A DNA stretch of 64,000 nucleotides from an uncultured Muribaculaceae bacterium (lineage in GTDB: Bacteria; Bacteroidota; Bacteroidia; Bacteroidales; Muribaculaceae): assembly GCA_944321715.1 (NCBI GenBank), contig CALUMJ010000002.1:1-64000 (forward strand), written 5' to 3'. Position numbers and translations under genes: made by a program. Within the stretch, counting starts at the first letter, position 1, and every line of letters begins with the position of its first letter. The notes below the pieces were generated by a model, which ran no database searches, had not been told where the DNA came from, and was given only the letters and a program-made list of their open reading frames with translations. This document shows, one piece after another, positions 45,042 to 54,576 of the stretch.

Positions 45042-45100
45042 GCTTTGCTCATTTAAGAAATACCCCCTCAAAAGCCAATTACTTATATTCACCTTAAGAT

Positions 45101-46363
45101 TTATTCCTGATTATTCATCAATTTACCAAGGTCAGCAATTGTGTTTTTATAAATTCCATCTAATATATGGCTGTTTACAAGGTTGTCGGTGTAATATCTC
45201 GGAATCTCTTTGAAACCATATTTTGCTCCCAATATGGCACATGCAACTGCAGCATTGGTATCTGCATCGCCGCCACAGTTGACCACCGACAGCAATCCAT
45301 CAACGAAACTATTGCAATGCCACAAGCACCACAGAGCCACAGCCAGTGTTTTAAACGTATAACCCATCGATGCGTCATCGACCGACAGCAAGTCAAGGCT
45401 CCGCACGGAAGCTGCCTTATTCACATATTCCACAATACGGCTGTCATAACGCTTAGCAATTGCCAGAATCTCGCCAAGCGACAACTCGCGACCATTGAAT
45501 ATCAGGTTTTGAATTATATTTACCGCAATCACACACGAACCAGTGCAACGAGGGTCGTAATGCGTCAAACGGCAAATATTAGCCACCTCGATTTCGGTCA
45601 CCACTGGCGATGTTCCCATGATAGAAGTGCGCATAAGCCCACCATTGGCAGCACTTTTGCGACCGCCTATTTGCCATGTTATTTCCGAAGCCTTTATGGG
45701 ATTATTCAAGTAATCCCTCATGCAAAGCACATTGAATGTGTGACGACCTATTCCGAGTGGCTCACCATTGAACCACCGGATAAAGTTTTGCGCCGTAGCT
45801 TGCAAGTCGAAATGATTGTTGCGCCTTGCAAGGGCGATGCAAATCATCATGTCGGTGTCGTCGGTCCAACTACCTCGTTGCCAACGACTGCGGTGGCGGT
45901 CTTGCACAATTTGGTCGTAATGCTCAAGTCCGTCAGGATAGTTCGCCAAGACCTCTGCACGTGTCATAAATTCGGCACCAAGCCCCAGCGCATCCCCTAT
46001 TGCCTGCCCATATATGCACCCCTTTATACGATTTTTCACCATCGAAGATAACGTTAATTTTAAATGATGGTCAATTATATCGCTGATTTTGTCTTTTGCC
46101 TGTTCGGCAAAGTTCCTGAAAAACTCGGGCTGGATTTTTCTTATAGAATCTTCATACCCATTCAAATCCCACAAATTGTAATAGGGCATTCCCTCCTTAA
46201 TACATTTGCGCTGAGATGAGTAATCGGTGCCAATGACAATATAGTCCACGGCATTGGGAATGCCAACTTCCTTTATGCGTCTGACAGCATTCATTCCTCC
46301 ACCGCCAACGCCAATTACCAATATTCGAGGCTTCTGCATAATATCACCTAATACTTGTTTCAT
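45101..46363 (-). CDS. ADP-ribosylglycohydrolase with an N-terminal FtsZ-like segment
   Basis: 420 residues. From about residue 110 on it is an ADP-ribosylglycohydrolase (ARH/DraG) domain that hydrolyses ADP-ribose from protein side chains. The metal-binding motifs are intact: GQAIGDALGLGAEF at 119-132, TDDTD at 167-171 and GGDADTNAAV at 364-373. The first ~100 residues are not part of the usual ARH fold. They read like the N-terminus of FtsZ: the T1 loop GVGGGGMNAV at 18-27, the second strand and turn DYIVIGTDYSS at 40-50, and PEFFRNFAEQAKDKI at 79-93, which resembles the FtsZ helix P-E-x-x-R-x-x-A-E. The segment stops before the GTP-phosphate loop GGGTGTG, which is absent, so it cannot be a working GTPase. 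Upstream and downstream genes are on the same strand. Confidence 0.82.
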   Translation of the reverse strand: MKQVLGDIMQKPRILVIGVGGGGMNAVRRIKEVGIPNAVDYIVIGTDYSSQRKCIKEGMPYYNLWDLNGYEDSIRKIQPEFFRNFAEQAKDKISDIIDHHLKLTLSSMVKNRIKGCIYGQAIGDALGLGAEFMTRAEVLANYPDGLEHYDQIVQDRHRSRWQRGSWTDDTDMMICIALARRNNHFDLQATAQNFIRWFNGEPLGIGRHTFNVLCMRDYLNNPIKASEITWQIGGRKSAANGGLMRTSIMGTSPVVTEIEVANICRLTHYDPRCTGSCVIAVNIIQNLIFNGRELSLGEILAIAKRYDSRIVEYVNKAASVRSLDLLSVDDASMGYTFKTLAVALWCLWHCNSFVDGLLSVVNCGGDADTNAAVACAILGAKYGFKEIPRYYTDNLVNSHILDGIYKNTIADLGKLMNNQE

Positions 46364-46394
46364 ATTTTTAAAGCCTTTATTTCTTCTGACATAA

Positions 46395-47045
46395 TCAGTT
46401 TTCCGAAGAACTCCTGTCTATTCTTTTAACTTCATGCGAGGTCTGTTTCATTGTGCCGTCGATTAATTGGTATGTTATGACATGTTCTTCGCCACTTGCA
46501 TAAACCACCTTTTCCACTTGCTTGTATATTTTAACCTCACCGTCCATAAGTTTTGCCCAAATCTCAGTCCTTGAACAACAACCAATTTGTTGCGCAATGA
46601 AGATGGTTTTATTTTCGTGGTCAAATACCGTTTTTGAACGCTTGTTTTCATCTGTAATCAAAGGGTTAAAATTATCGACAAATCTACCAAAGACCCCATC
46701 CATGGGTTCTAAAACACCTTTGTAATCAGGGGCATTTGCCACATCAAAGCAAGCATAACCTTTGTCGCTATATCCTTCAGAAGCGAGTATGAATTCCATT
46801 TCTCCGTCAAAATCGACATCCATAAAACCAGCATCAAAGATTTCATCCAACTGTTGCGCAACATTAAACATGAAATCATCATACTCGAGAGTCACGTCAA
46901 GCGATTTATCATTTTCCTCCTCCCTATCATATACTGTAGAGTAGGCATGTTGAAACTGAAAATAAAGCGGGCCATCAGTAACGATATATTTGTTTATACT
47001 ATCTCCCCGTTGAAGTTTGAATTGCGAAGATAATATCAACAACAC
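46395..47045 (-). CDS. Unknown protein resembling XAC2610-type inhibitors
   Basis: 216 residues read from a GTG start; an in-frame TGA lies four codons upstream, so no longer form exists in this frame. The central part has FMDVDFDGEMEFILASEGYS, an acidic D-x-D-x-D-G turn, then SKTVFDHENKTIFIAQQIGC and TEIWAKLMDGEVKIYKQVEK. This pattern recalls XAC2610-like periplasmic proteins (inhibitors of secreted lysozyme-type effectors), but those have a signal peptide. Here the N-terminus is short (LLILSSQFKLQ), so a signal may have been lost or replaced. A promoter lies 63 bp upstream. It is 31 bp upstream of the ARH gene and probably cotranscribed with it. Confidence 0.5.
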   Translation of the reverse strand: MLLILSSQFKLQRGDSINKYIVTDGPLYFQFQHAYSTVYDREEENDKSLDVTLEYDDFMFNVAQQLDEIFDAGFMDVDFDGEMEFILASEGYSDKGYACFDVANAPDYKGVLEPMDGVFGRFVDNFNPLITDENKRSKTVFDHENKTIFIAQQIGCCSRTEIWAKLMDGEVKIYKQVEKVVYASGEEHVITYQLIDGTMKQTSHEVKRIDRSSSEN

Positions 47046-47107
47046 CTTTCTATGTCATGCAGTCCACGACGTACAACTCTTTGTGCGTTAACCGTGAATC
47101 TGCATTG

Positions 47108-47139
47108 CAAATGTAATGCTTTGCGAAACAAAAAGCAAA
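47108..47139 (-). promoter_or_regulatory. Promoter upstream of the 46395-47045 gene
   Basis: On the minus strand TTTG (47136-47139), 20 bp, TACATTTG (47108-47115). It would drive the unknown gene and the ARH-FtsZ-like gene behind it. Confidence 0.65.
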
Positions 47140-47323
47140 TAATCATTATAGGTTCTTACCACTCAATAACTTGCAAACTGTTCCAGCAAAGTAGTATTGT
47201 GTGGCGTGGGGCTGTTTTCTATCCATTCCATTAATTTCCTTAGGCTTTGCATGGCAAAATTAATGGTTCACATAGAAGGTGCAATACGAAAAATGGTTAG
47301 TTTTTGTGACTTTTGAAAATTAA

Positions 47324-48247
47324 CTATTCTTCTACTGTTGGTTTACCGTAGAACTTGATTGTGTCGCCAATCTTCAGACAGTTATTTGGAACATCGTCTT
47401 CAGTCCAGTTGGTTTTGCCTTTGCGCCACAACGAATAAGGCATGAATGTGGCAGGCATTTCAATATGGTCGCCATCGCCAGTCGGGAATGAGCATAAGTC
47501 AAGGTTCGGTTTGATGCGTTTATAGGTATTCATCAGTTGCCAATATCGCTTGTTGGTCAGCTCTACTTTCGACAGTCCGAAAAATTTAAGCAAGTACATT
47601 ATCAATTCCACCTCTTTGGTCGAAACTGTTGCATCTTTTTTGCGCTTCACCGAAAAATATTTGTTCATGAATTGCGACAAGTCGTAAACGAAGCAACTTT
47701 GCATGATTGCGTTGTTGGTCAACTTGTCCCAAGTCACCAAGCGCATAAATTCCCTGTTGGTGGCATATATTTCTTTGTTTGCCTCCATCATTTCCAATAT
47801 TTTTGTGATTAGCAATTTCGATGAACTTTCCACTGTCGTTCCGTCATCGTTGGTAAATGTCACTTTTACTACATTTTTAAGTTCGGCCAGCGTTTCACCA
47901 ATGGTCGGTTTCAATAAAAACACATAATGCTTGCGATTACGCTCAACGAGATACATACACAGCACATACAGGTTTATCATGCACACCTGTTTGCCCTCAT
48001 CAATCAACTCGTCTTGCAGCTTTTCGAGCCGCTTGTCGGTGATTACTTTCTTCGTGACAGCCTCCAAAATGTCATTGCAATGTCCATTGATAAACTCATC
48101 TATTGTAAGCCCATCATATATTTCCCGACCCTCCTCGTCGGTCAATCGGGAACGCACTTTTTCGTCGTAGAACTCCAAATAATCAAAGATGGTGAAATGC
48201 GCGTTGCCGTTATCATCCACCATAATATGTTGCCCAAAAGAATCCAT
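47324..48247 (-). CDS. Unknown cytoplasmic protein
   Basis: 307 residues from the ATG at 48247; a frame to 48334 adds only a hydrophobic, non-conserved-looking stretch. No signal peptide or membrane span. I do not recognise a family. It is rich in charged residues, has FDYLEFYDEKVRSRLTDEEG near the N-terminus and a C-terminal stretch ending LKIGDTIKFYGKP. It lies on the same strand as the ARH gene but 278 bp away with a promoter in between, so it is a separate transcript. Confidence 0.6.
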   Translation of the reverse strand: MDSFGQHIMVDDNGNAHFTIFDYLEFYDEKVRSRLTDEEGREIYDGLTIDEFINGHCNDILEAVTKKVITDKRLEKLQDELIDEGKQVCMINLYVLCMYLVERNRKHYVFLLKPTIGETLAELKNVVKVTFTNDDGTTVESSSKLLITKILEMMEANKEIYATNREFMRLVTWDKLTNNAIMQSCFVYDLSQFMNKYFSVKRKKDATVSTKEVELIMYLLKFFGLSKVELTNKRYWQLMNTYKRIKPNLDLCSFPTGDGDHIEMPATFMPYSLWRKGKTNWTEDDVPNNCLKIGDTIKFYGKPTVEE

Positions 48248-48406
48248 AGTATCGTATGTAATATAAATATATACGCACCAACAAACTACGTTATTGTATT
48301 CCAACGCAACGGAAATACCATGCACAACAGGCATGTTTATTATTTTTTAACACATATTGGTCGTAAATGCAACAATGTGTCGTATATTCTTACTTAAATT
48401 TGCAGC

Positions 48407-48829
48407 ATGATTAAATGCTTGACAAGAAATATCACACTGTGGTTAAGCATTATTGCTGTTGCAATAAGCAGTGTTGCCCAATTCCACCATCATACAGATG
48501 GGGGGCATATTCACATTATATACAACACAATAATTCAAGCAGCATTAAATAGTGCATCGGAACAATGTGATGAACATGACGCAGTGCCACAATCTGGCCA
48601 AAAGGAATGTTCATTCAAATTAAGTTATATAACCCATCTCAACAATGAAGGCTCAAACGTAGTACCAAGTGTGGCATTACACATAATTGGCATTAATCCC
48701 AATGTTTTAGACATTGGACTACTTGAGCAAACAATTGCCAGCAACAATATATTTCATTATAGCAACCTATTAATTCATTTATATAAAGTAGGCACATCAG
48801 GATTAAGGTCGCCTCCATGCAATAGCTGA
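48407..48829 (+). CDS. Small exported His-rich protein of the metal efflux operon (DUF6769-like)
   Basis: 140 residues. N-terminal signal or anchor (TLWLSIIAVAISSVA) followed by QFHHHTDGGHIHI, a cluster of His suited to metal binding. Two Cys lie in the middle (EQCDEHD, KECSFKL). The C-terminal GLRSPP recalls a family of small proteins found upstream of CzcBA systems in Bacteroidota. It likely binds or senses the exported metal in the periplasm. Confidence 0.7.
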   Translation: MIKCLTRNITLWLSIIAVAISSVAQFHHHTDGGHIHIIYNTIIQAALNSASEQCDEHDAVPQSGQKECSFKLSYITHLNNEGSNVVPSVALHIIGINPNVLDIGLLEQTIASNNIFHYSNLLIHLYKVGTSGLRSPPCNS

Positions 48830-49003
48830 TAAATATATTCTTTTCATCTTTCCACAACTTTCTTAGACCGGGTAACACAACGGATTAATCTTCGTGATAT
48901 TTATGAACTGTGAAAACAAAAGCATAAAAAACACTCCGAAGAGATGCTATTGTGTGACCACTAAACAACAATATACTTTTTTCAATTTTGTTACATCATT
49001 AAA

Positions 49004-50107
49004 ATGAACCGTTTAATATATTTTTCGCTATCTGCGATTTCATTAAGCATAATTTCATGCAGCCATGCCACACAAGACAACAGCCATGCACATGAAACTG
49101 AACATAAAGAACATCAAACAACAGAAATAACATTACACCCCGAGGAGGCTGAACGGTTTGGCATTGAAACATCAATTGTCAAAACTGGCGATTTCAATGC
49201 AACCATTAAAGTGTCGGGCAAGATTTACCCTTCGACCGAATCCCAGCAAACAATCTCGGCCACAAAACCAGGTATTGTGCATTTCTCCAAGGGGCTGAAT
49301 GTGGGTTCGCTTGTCTATAATGGAATGCCAGTTGTTTCCATATCAGCCGACAAAATTGTCGGAGGCGATGACGAAAAAAAGGCCAAAATAACTCTCGAAA
49401 ACGCAAAACAGGAATATGAACGTATCTCAGCACTTTATAATGAGAAAATTGTAACCGAACAAGATTACTTAACAGCAAAAGAAAGTTATTTACAGGCATT
49501 AAATGCGTATAAACCGCAAGCCGAGAACGTAACATCTAATTTCCAAGGTACCATTACGGCAATTTATGTCAACGAAGGCGATTATGTAACCACAGGCACA
49601 CCCATAGCAACTGTATCGTCAAGTAAATCATTAATACTTCAAGCTGATATGCCAGAACGATACAGGAACATGGTAGTAAAAACTGCCAATTTCAAAACGA
49701 CATATTCCGACAGCACTATTAGCATATCGTCACTTGGAGGAAAACTACTTTCGCAACCCAATACAGCAATTGCTGGCTATGTACCTATTTCTTTCATTTT
49801 TGACAATGATGGTTCAATCATGGCCAATTCGTATGCCGAAGTGTTTCTTATCGGAGAGCAGCAACATAATGTGGTGACATTGCCAATAGAAGCATTGACC
49901 GAAGAACAAGGAGAATATTTTGTATATGAAAAGGTTGATGCCGAATGCTATATGAAACACTTGGTAGAAACAGGACTTAGCGACGGCATAAACATTGAGA
50001 TTAAATCGGGAATTACTCCTGGCATGGAAATAGTCACTAATGGTGCAACAATAATAAAACTGGCATCAAATGCTGGCGCTGTTCCAGGACACTCTCATGA
50101 ACATTGA
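49004..50107 (+). CDS. RND efflux periplasmic adaptor lipoprotein (CzcB/CusB-like)
   Basis: 367 residues. Lipoprotein signal ending SLSIISCSHATQ with the lipobox Cys. A His-rich stretch follows at once (HAHETEHKEHQ), as in metal adaptors. Then come the barrel-sandwich and coiled-coil hairpin (KAKITLENAKQEYERISALY, VTEQDYLTAKESYLQ), the second lipoyl half (ITAIYVNEGDYVTTGTPIAT) and the C-terminal beta-barrel and membrane-proximal domains. The protein ends with PGHSHEH, again His-rich. It bridges CzcA and the TolC-type outer membrane channel. Confidence 0.92.
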   Translation: MNRLIYFSLSAISLSIISCSHATQDNSHAHETEHKEHQTTEITLHPEEAERFGIETSIVKTGDFNATIKVSGKIYPSTESQQTISATKPGIVHFSKGLNVGSLVYNGMPVVSISADKIVGGDDEKKAKITLENAKQEYERISALYNEKIVTEQDYLTAKESYLQALNAYKPQAENVTSNFQGTITAIYVNEGDYVTTGTPIATVSSSKSLILQADMPERYRNMVVKTANFKTTYSDSTISISSLGGKLLSQPNTAIAGYVPISFIFDNDGSIMANSYAEVFLIGEQQHNVVTLPIEALTEEQGEYFVYEKVDAECYMKHLVETGLSDGINIEIKSGITPGMEIVTNGATIIKLASNAGAVPGHSHEH

Positions 50108-50152
50108 TAACAAACACGTAAAGCAGTTTCACGATTATTAGTATTGTCGATT

Positions 50153-53100
50153 ATGCTAAACAAAATCATACATTTTTCGCTTCAAAACAGGGCATTAATC
50201 ATGCTTGTAACCCTGTTATTAATTGCTTTAGGTGTATATGTGACTGTAAAATCGGAAATTGATGTTTTCCCCGATTTAAATGCCCCCACTGTGGTAATAA
50301 TGACCGAAGCTCCTGGTTATGCCCCCGAGGAAATCGAAAAAACCGTCACATTCCCCATAGAAACCGTGATGAACGGTGCCACAGGAGTTCGTCGTGTAAG
50401 GTCTTCATCAACTACCGGTTTCTCAACAGTATCAGTTGAATTTGACTGGGGTACAGACATCTATCAGGCTCGGCAAACTGTTATGGAAAAGCTCACAACA
50501 GTCAGCCAACAATTCCCCGAAGGGGTTGAAGCTCCGGTCTTAGGGCCACAAACCTCTATTTTAGGAGAAATGCTTATTGTCAGCCTGACTGCCGACAGCA
50601 CTTCCATGCTCGATTTGCGCACTATCGCCGACCGCACTATCCGTCCTCGCCTACTCGCTCTTGGAGGTGTTTCCGAGGTTCAAGTTATCGGAGGAGATAT
50701 AAAAGAATACCAAATTTTGCTCGACCTTGAAAAAATGAAATATTTCAATGTGTCGATGCAAGAAGTAGCCGAAGCCGCCGAAAATGTCAACAACAATGTC
50801 GGCGGTGGCATACTATATGAATATGGCAATGAATATATCGTAAAAGGAAATATTACAACAAACAACTTGTCGGAAATATCACATGCGGTCGTTCGTAGCG
50901 ACTCAACCGGTATTGTAACAATTGCAGATATTGGAAATGTAGTAATTGGAGCAAAAACACCCAAACTCGGCACCGCATCCGAAAAAGGCAAACCTGCCGT
51001 ATCATTGACAATTACTAAGCAACCGAATTCCGACACAAATAGTCTTACCGACAAAATCAAATCATCTCTTGATGAAATCAAGGATAATTTGCCCTCGGAT
51101 GTGAACATCTCAACCGACACTTTTATGCAAAGCCGCTTCATCAATAACTCAATTAATAACATCGAGCATTCATTGATTGAAGGTGCAATATTTGTGGTAA
51201 TCATTTTATTCATTTTCTTAATGAATTTCCGCACCACAATCATTTCTTTGGTTGCATTGCCGTTGTCGGTTCTTATCACAATGATAATCTTGCATTACAT
51301 TGGTTACACCATCAACACCATGATTCTCGGTGGTATAGCCATCGCCATAGGTTCGCTCGTTGATGATGCCATTGTTGATGTCGAAAATGTATATCGACGT
51401 TTGCGCGAGAACCGAAATTTACCAGAATCCGAACGTTTGGCTACAATTGATGTCGTAAACGAAGCTTCCCGTGAGGTAAGAATGCCCATTTTTAACTCTT
51501 CACTCATCATTATGGCAAGTTTCTTGCCACTGTTTTTCCTAAGCGACATGGAAGGTCGTTTGTTGATACCTCTTGGAGTCGCATTTATAGTGTCACTGCT
51601 TGCTTCTACCATTGTTGCCTTAACGGTGACGCCAGTATTATGCAGCTATTTACTTAAAGCCGAAACACAGAATGATGTCAGAGAATCGTGGGTTGCCGCC
51701 AACCTAAAAAAAGGTTATCTGAAAATGCTGCAATGGAGCTTTTCCCACAAGACAGCAATATTGTCTTGTACGGGAGGACTGTTTATCATCGCATTATGCC
51801 TGTTTTTCACTCTTGGTCGAAGTTTCTTACCACCATTTAATGAAGGAGCTTTTACCATCAACGTCAGCCTAATGCCGGGAGTGTCGCTTGAAGAGTCAGA
51901 CAAAATAGGACGTGAAGCCGAAAAAATAATAATGAGCGTTCCCGAAATCACAACGGTTTCACGCAAAACTGGTCGTGCTGAACTTTCGGAACACTCTTTC
52001 GGTGTGAACGTATCGGAAATAGAAGCTCCATACGAACTTACAGGACGCTCAAAAAACGAATTGATTGAAGAATTAAGGCATAAATTATCCGCAATACCGG
52101 GAGCCAATATAGAAATAGGACAACCTATATCACACCGCATCGATGCAATGCTCTCGGGAACAAAGGCTCAGATTGCAATAAAGTTATTTGGCGACGACCT
52201 GACTCAACTATATCAAATCGGCAATAAAATAAAACAATGCATTTCGGGTATCGATGGCATTGTTGATATAAATCTTGAACAACAAGTTTCTCGTCCGCAA
52301 TTACACATCACTCCTCGACGAGAATTGTTGGCACAATATGGGATAACAATGGCACAATTCTCTCAATTTGTCAATATCTCTTTGTCGGGACAAGTAGTTT
52401 CATCGGTTTATGATGATGGACTACCATACGACTTAACACTGAAAGTTGCCGACGATAGCCGCGACAGCATCGAAAAAATAAAAAATCTAATGATTGACAG
52501 CAATATTGGCAAGATTCCATTGTCATACGTCGCTAACATCGTTTCAGCCGATGGTCCGAATACGATTAATCGCGAAAATGTAAGCCGACGAATCATAATA
52601 TCGGCCAATGTGCATGAACGTGATTTACGTGGAGCTGTAAACGACATACAAGATGCCATCGACGAAAGCATCTCTTTACCCGAAGGGTATTACATCGTAT
52701 ATGGCGGGCAGTTTGAAAGCGAAGCACAAGCATCGCAAACGCTTTTAATTGCTTCAATAGTAGCGTTATTGATTGTCTTAATGCTGTTGTTTCATGAATT
52801 TAAGAATGTACCTCAGTCACTTACGGTATTGCTCAATCTGCCATTGGCAATGATTGGGGGTATTTTCATACTATTCTTTACTTCAGGCGAGCTGAACATT
52901 CCTGCCATTATAGGTTTTATTTCGTTATTGGGAATAACGACTCGTAATGGTATGCTACTTATGTCACATTACAACCATTTACAAAAAGAAGGCATGAACT
53001 TGCACCATCGCATATTCACAGGTTCGGTGGATAGGTTGAACCCTATTATAATGACTGCATTGTCCTCGGCGTTGGCTCTTATACCACTCGCAATCAAGAG

Positions 53101-53233
53101 TACCGAACCCGGCAATGAAATACAAAGCCCCATGGCAATTGTAATACTTGGCGGACTCCTCACATCTACCGTTTTGAACCTATTCATCGTACCTATTATT
53201 TATTATTTAACTAATCGCAATGAGAATGAATAA
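50153..53233 (+). CDS. Heavy-metal RND efflux pump (CzcA/CusA family)
   Basis: 1026 residues, the normal length, with 12 membrane spans and two large periplasmic loops. HME-family features: VRRVRSSSTTGFSTVSVEFD, AIAIGSLVDDAIVDVENVYR (the DD proton-relay site in TM4), the second-half signature LPLAMIGGIFILFF and GFISLLGITTRNGMLLMSHY. The start was placed at the ATG at 50153. It exports divalent or monovalent metal ions (Zn, Co, Cd, Ni or Cu/Ag; not resolved here) from the periplasm in a complex with CzcB and TolC. Confidence 0.95.
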   Translation: MLNKIIHFSLQNRALIMLVTLLLIALGVYVTVKSEIDVFPDLNAPTVVIMTEAPGYAPEEIEKTVTFPIETVMNGATGVRRVRSSSTTGFSTVSVEFDWGTDIYQARQTVMEKLTTVSQQFPEGVEAPVLGPQTSILGEMLIVSLTADSTSMLDLRTIADRTIRPRLLALGGVSEVQVIGGDIKEYQILLDLEKMKYFNVSMQEVAEAAENVNNNVGGGILYEYGNEYIVKGNITTNNLSEISHAVVRSDSTGIVTIADIGNVVIGAKTPKLGTASEKGKPAVSLTITKQPNSDTNSLTDKIKSSLDEIKDNLPSDVNISTDTFMQSRFINNSINNIEHSLIEGAIFVVIILFIFLMNFRTTIISLVALPLSVLITMIILHYIGYTINTMILGGIAIAIGSLVDDAIVDVENVYRRLRENRNLPESERLATIDVVNEASREVRMPIFNSSLIIMASFLPLFFLSDMEGRLLIPLGVAFIVSLLASTIVALTVTPVLCSYLLKAETQNDVRESWVAANLKKGYLKMLQWSFSHKTAILSCTGGLFIIALCLFFTLGRSFLPPFNEGAFTINVSLMPGVSLEESDKIGREAEKIIMSVPEITTVSRKTGRAELSEHSFGVNVSEIEAPYELTGRSKNELIEELRHKLSAIPGANIEIGQPISHRIDAMLSGTKAQIAIKLFGDDLTQLYQIGNKIKQCISGIDGIVDINLEQQVSRPQLHITPRRELLAQYGITMAQFSQFVNISLSGQVVSSVYDDGLPYDLTLKVADDSRDSIEKIKNLMIDSNIGKIPLSYVANIVSADGPNTINRENVSRRIIISANVHERDLRGAVNDIQDAIDESISLPEGYYIVYGGQFESEAQASQTLLIASIVALLIVLMLLFHEFKNVPQSLTVLLNLPLAMIGGIFILFFTSGELNIPAIIGFISLLGITTRNGMLLMSHYNHLQKEGMNLHHRIFTGSVDRLNPIIMTALSSALALIPLAIKSTEPGNEIQSPMAIVILGGLLTSTVLNLFIVPIIYYLTNRNENE

Positions 53234-54434
53234 ACTACGCTATATCTTGGTTCCGACCATATTATACATCTCTTGCATCTTTGGCATACAAGCAGAAAAT
53301 ACTATTGGTCAGATAATCCAATCAATACTGAACAATAGCACCGATATGAAAGCATACAAGATGCAACTTAAACAAGATAGCATCAATATTTCTGCGACCA
53401 ATTACTTAGAAGACCCTTCGGTCGAATTTGAGTATCTTTTTGGAGATAAATCAATCGGCGACAAATGGGCTGTTGGAATATCGCAGTCAATTGAATGGCC
53501 AGGAATTTATGGTTCTCGACGACGAGCCAATAAATCCAAACTGAATGCACTGTCATATTCTGCCAGCATGAAAAAACTTGAAATATTATATGAGGCCAAA
53601 TTACAATGTTTACAACTTATAAATATAAACAAGCAAATTGCCATACAGCAGAATATGTATGACAACTATAACAAATTGTACGACAGCTATTCGACGGCAT
53701 TTAATAAAAACGAAATTACAATACTTGACATAAATAAGCTGCGGATAGAACTTGCCAACACGGCACAACAATTAGAATTATTAAAAGTAAAAAAACAAGA
53801 AATAACTGGGTTACTAAACACGTTAAATGGAGGAAATGAATTAGGCGAAACCCTTATAAACGGTTCGACAGAATATCCCGATGAAAAATTCCTGCCACTT
53901 GACGAATATATTACGGCATATTACCAATATGACCCGGAAAATAATTATTATGCCGAGATGCAAAATGCTTACAAAGCTGAAATTTCTTCGGCACAGATGG
54001 GTTGGGTCCCTCGATTTGATGTGGGATTCAAATATTCCAACGAAATTGGTGATGGCTTTACAGGGTTTACTATCGGAGCAACAATTCCATTGTTCGCAAA
54101 CAGGAAGAAAACACAAGCAGCCAAAGCTCAAGAAATTTCAAATTACTTTGCAGCTCAAAGCATGAAAAGCAGTAATGAAATTCGTATAAAAACAGCATTC
54201 GCCAAAGCCGTGTCACTGAAGAACCAATTAGAATCATATCGCACGGCACTTGAATATGACGACAATTTAAAACTATTACAAACAGCCCTGTTCGCACGAC
54301 AATTGTCTTTACTTGACTATATCCAAGAAGCTGCATATTTCATGAATGCCCAAATAAAAATGGCAGAAATTGAATATGAATACTATTCGGTCATGGCCGA
54401 GTTGAATAAATATTCCACTTTATCGTTATTTTAA
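53220..54434 (+). CDS. TolC-family outer membrane efflux protein
   Basis: 404 residues with a signal peptide (LVPTILYISCIFGIQA). Outer membrane factor of the tripartite pump, with two repeats of long helices and strands: GISQSIEWPGIYGSRRRANK in the first, PRFDVGFKYSNEIGDGFTGF and IGATIPLFANRKKTQAAKAQ in the second. It overlaps the CzcA stop by 14 bp, so the three pump genes are translationally linked. A terminator follows. Confidence 0.92.
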   Translation: MRMNKLRYILVPTILYISCIFGIQAENTIGQIIQSILNNSTDMKAYKMQLKQDSINISATNYLEDPSVEFEYLFGDKSIGDKWAVGISQSIEWPGIYGSRRRANKSKLNALSYSASMKKLEILYEAKLQCLQLININKQIAIQQNMYDNYNKLYDSYSTAFNKNEITILDINKLRIELANTAQQLELLKVKKQEITGLLNTLNGGNELGETLINGSTEYPDEKFLPLDEYITAYYQYDPENNYYAEMQNAYKAEISSAQMGWVPRFDVGFKYSNEIGDGFTGFTIGATIPLFANRKKTQAAKAQEISNYFAAQSMKSSNEIRIKTAFAKAVSLKNQLESYRTALEYDDNLKLLQTALFARQLSLLDYIQEAAYFMNAQIKMAEIEYEYYSVMAELNKYSTLSLF

Positions 54435-54442
54435 AATCAATG

Positions 54443-54485
54443 CGAAAAGGCGGTCATATCACCCCAAACCGCCTTTTCGTTATAA
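54443..54485 (+). terminator. Terminator of the metal efflux operon
   Basis: CGAAAAGGCGGT pairs with ACCGCCTTTTCG (12 bp, 13-nt loop) followed by TTATAAT. Confidence 0.8.
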
Positions 54486-54576
54486 TACGTTGTTTTTCTT
54501 AAAAAATACATATCTGTTATATGTTATACACCTAATTTTATTATTTTTGGGCTGAAAAGTTGAAAATACTATCATT

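Noticed and set aside
45101..46363. Calling the N-terminal part a functional FtsZ GTPase domain
   Set aside because: Only the first ~100 residues resemble FtsZ; the GGGTGTG loop, the synergy loop and the C-terminal domain are missing.
48395..48402. TAAATTTG as promoter box of the His-rich protein gene
   Set aside because: It ends 4 bp before the ATG, so transcription would begin inside the gene. Coincidence in AT-rich DNA is more likely.
50680..51612. Long open frames antisense to the CzcA-like gene
   Set aside because: They mirror the strongly conserved pump coding sequence and have no independent signals; their length follows from the codon pattern of the other strand.
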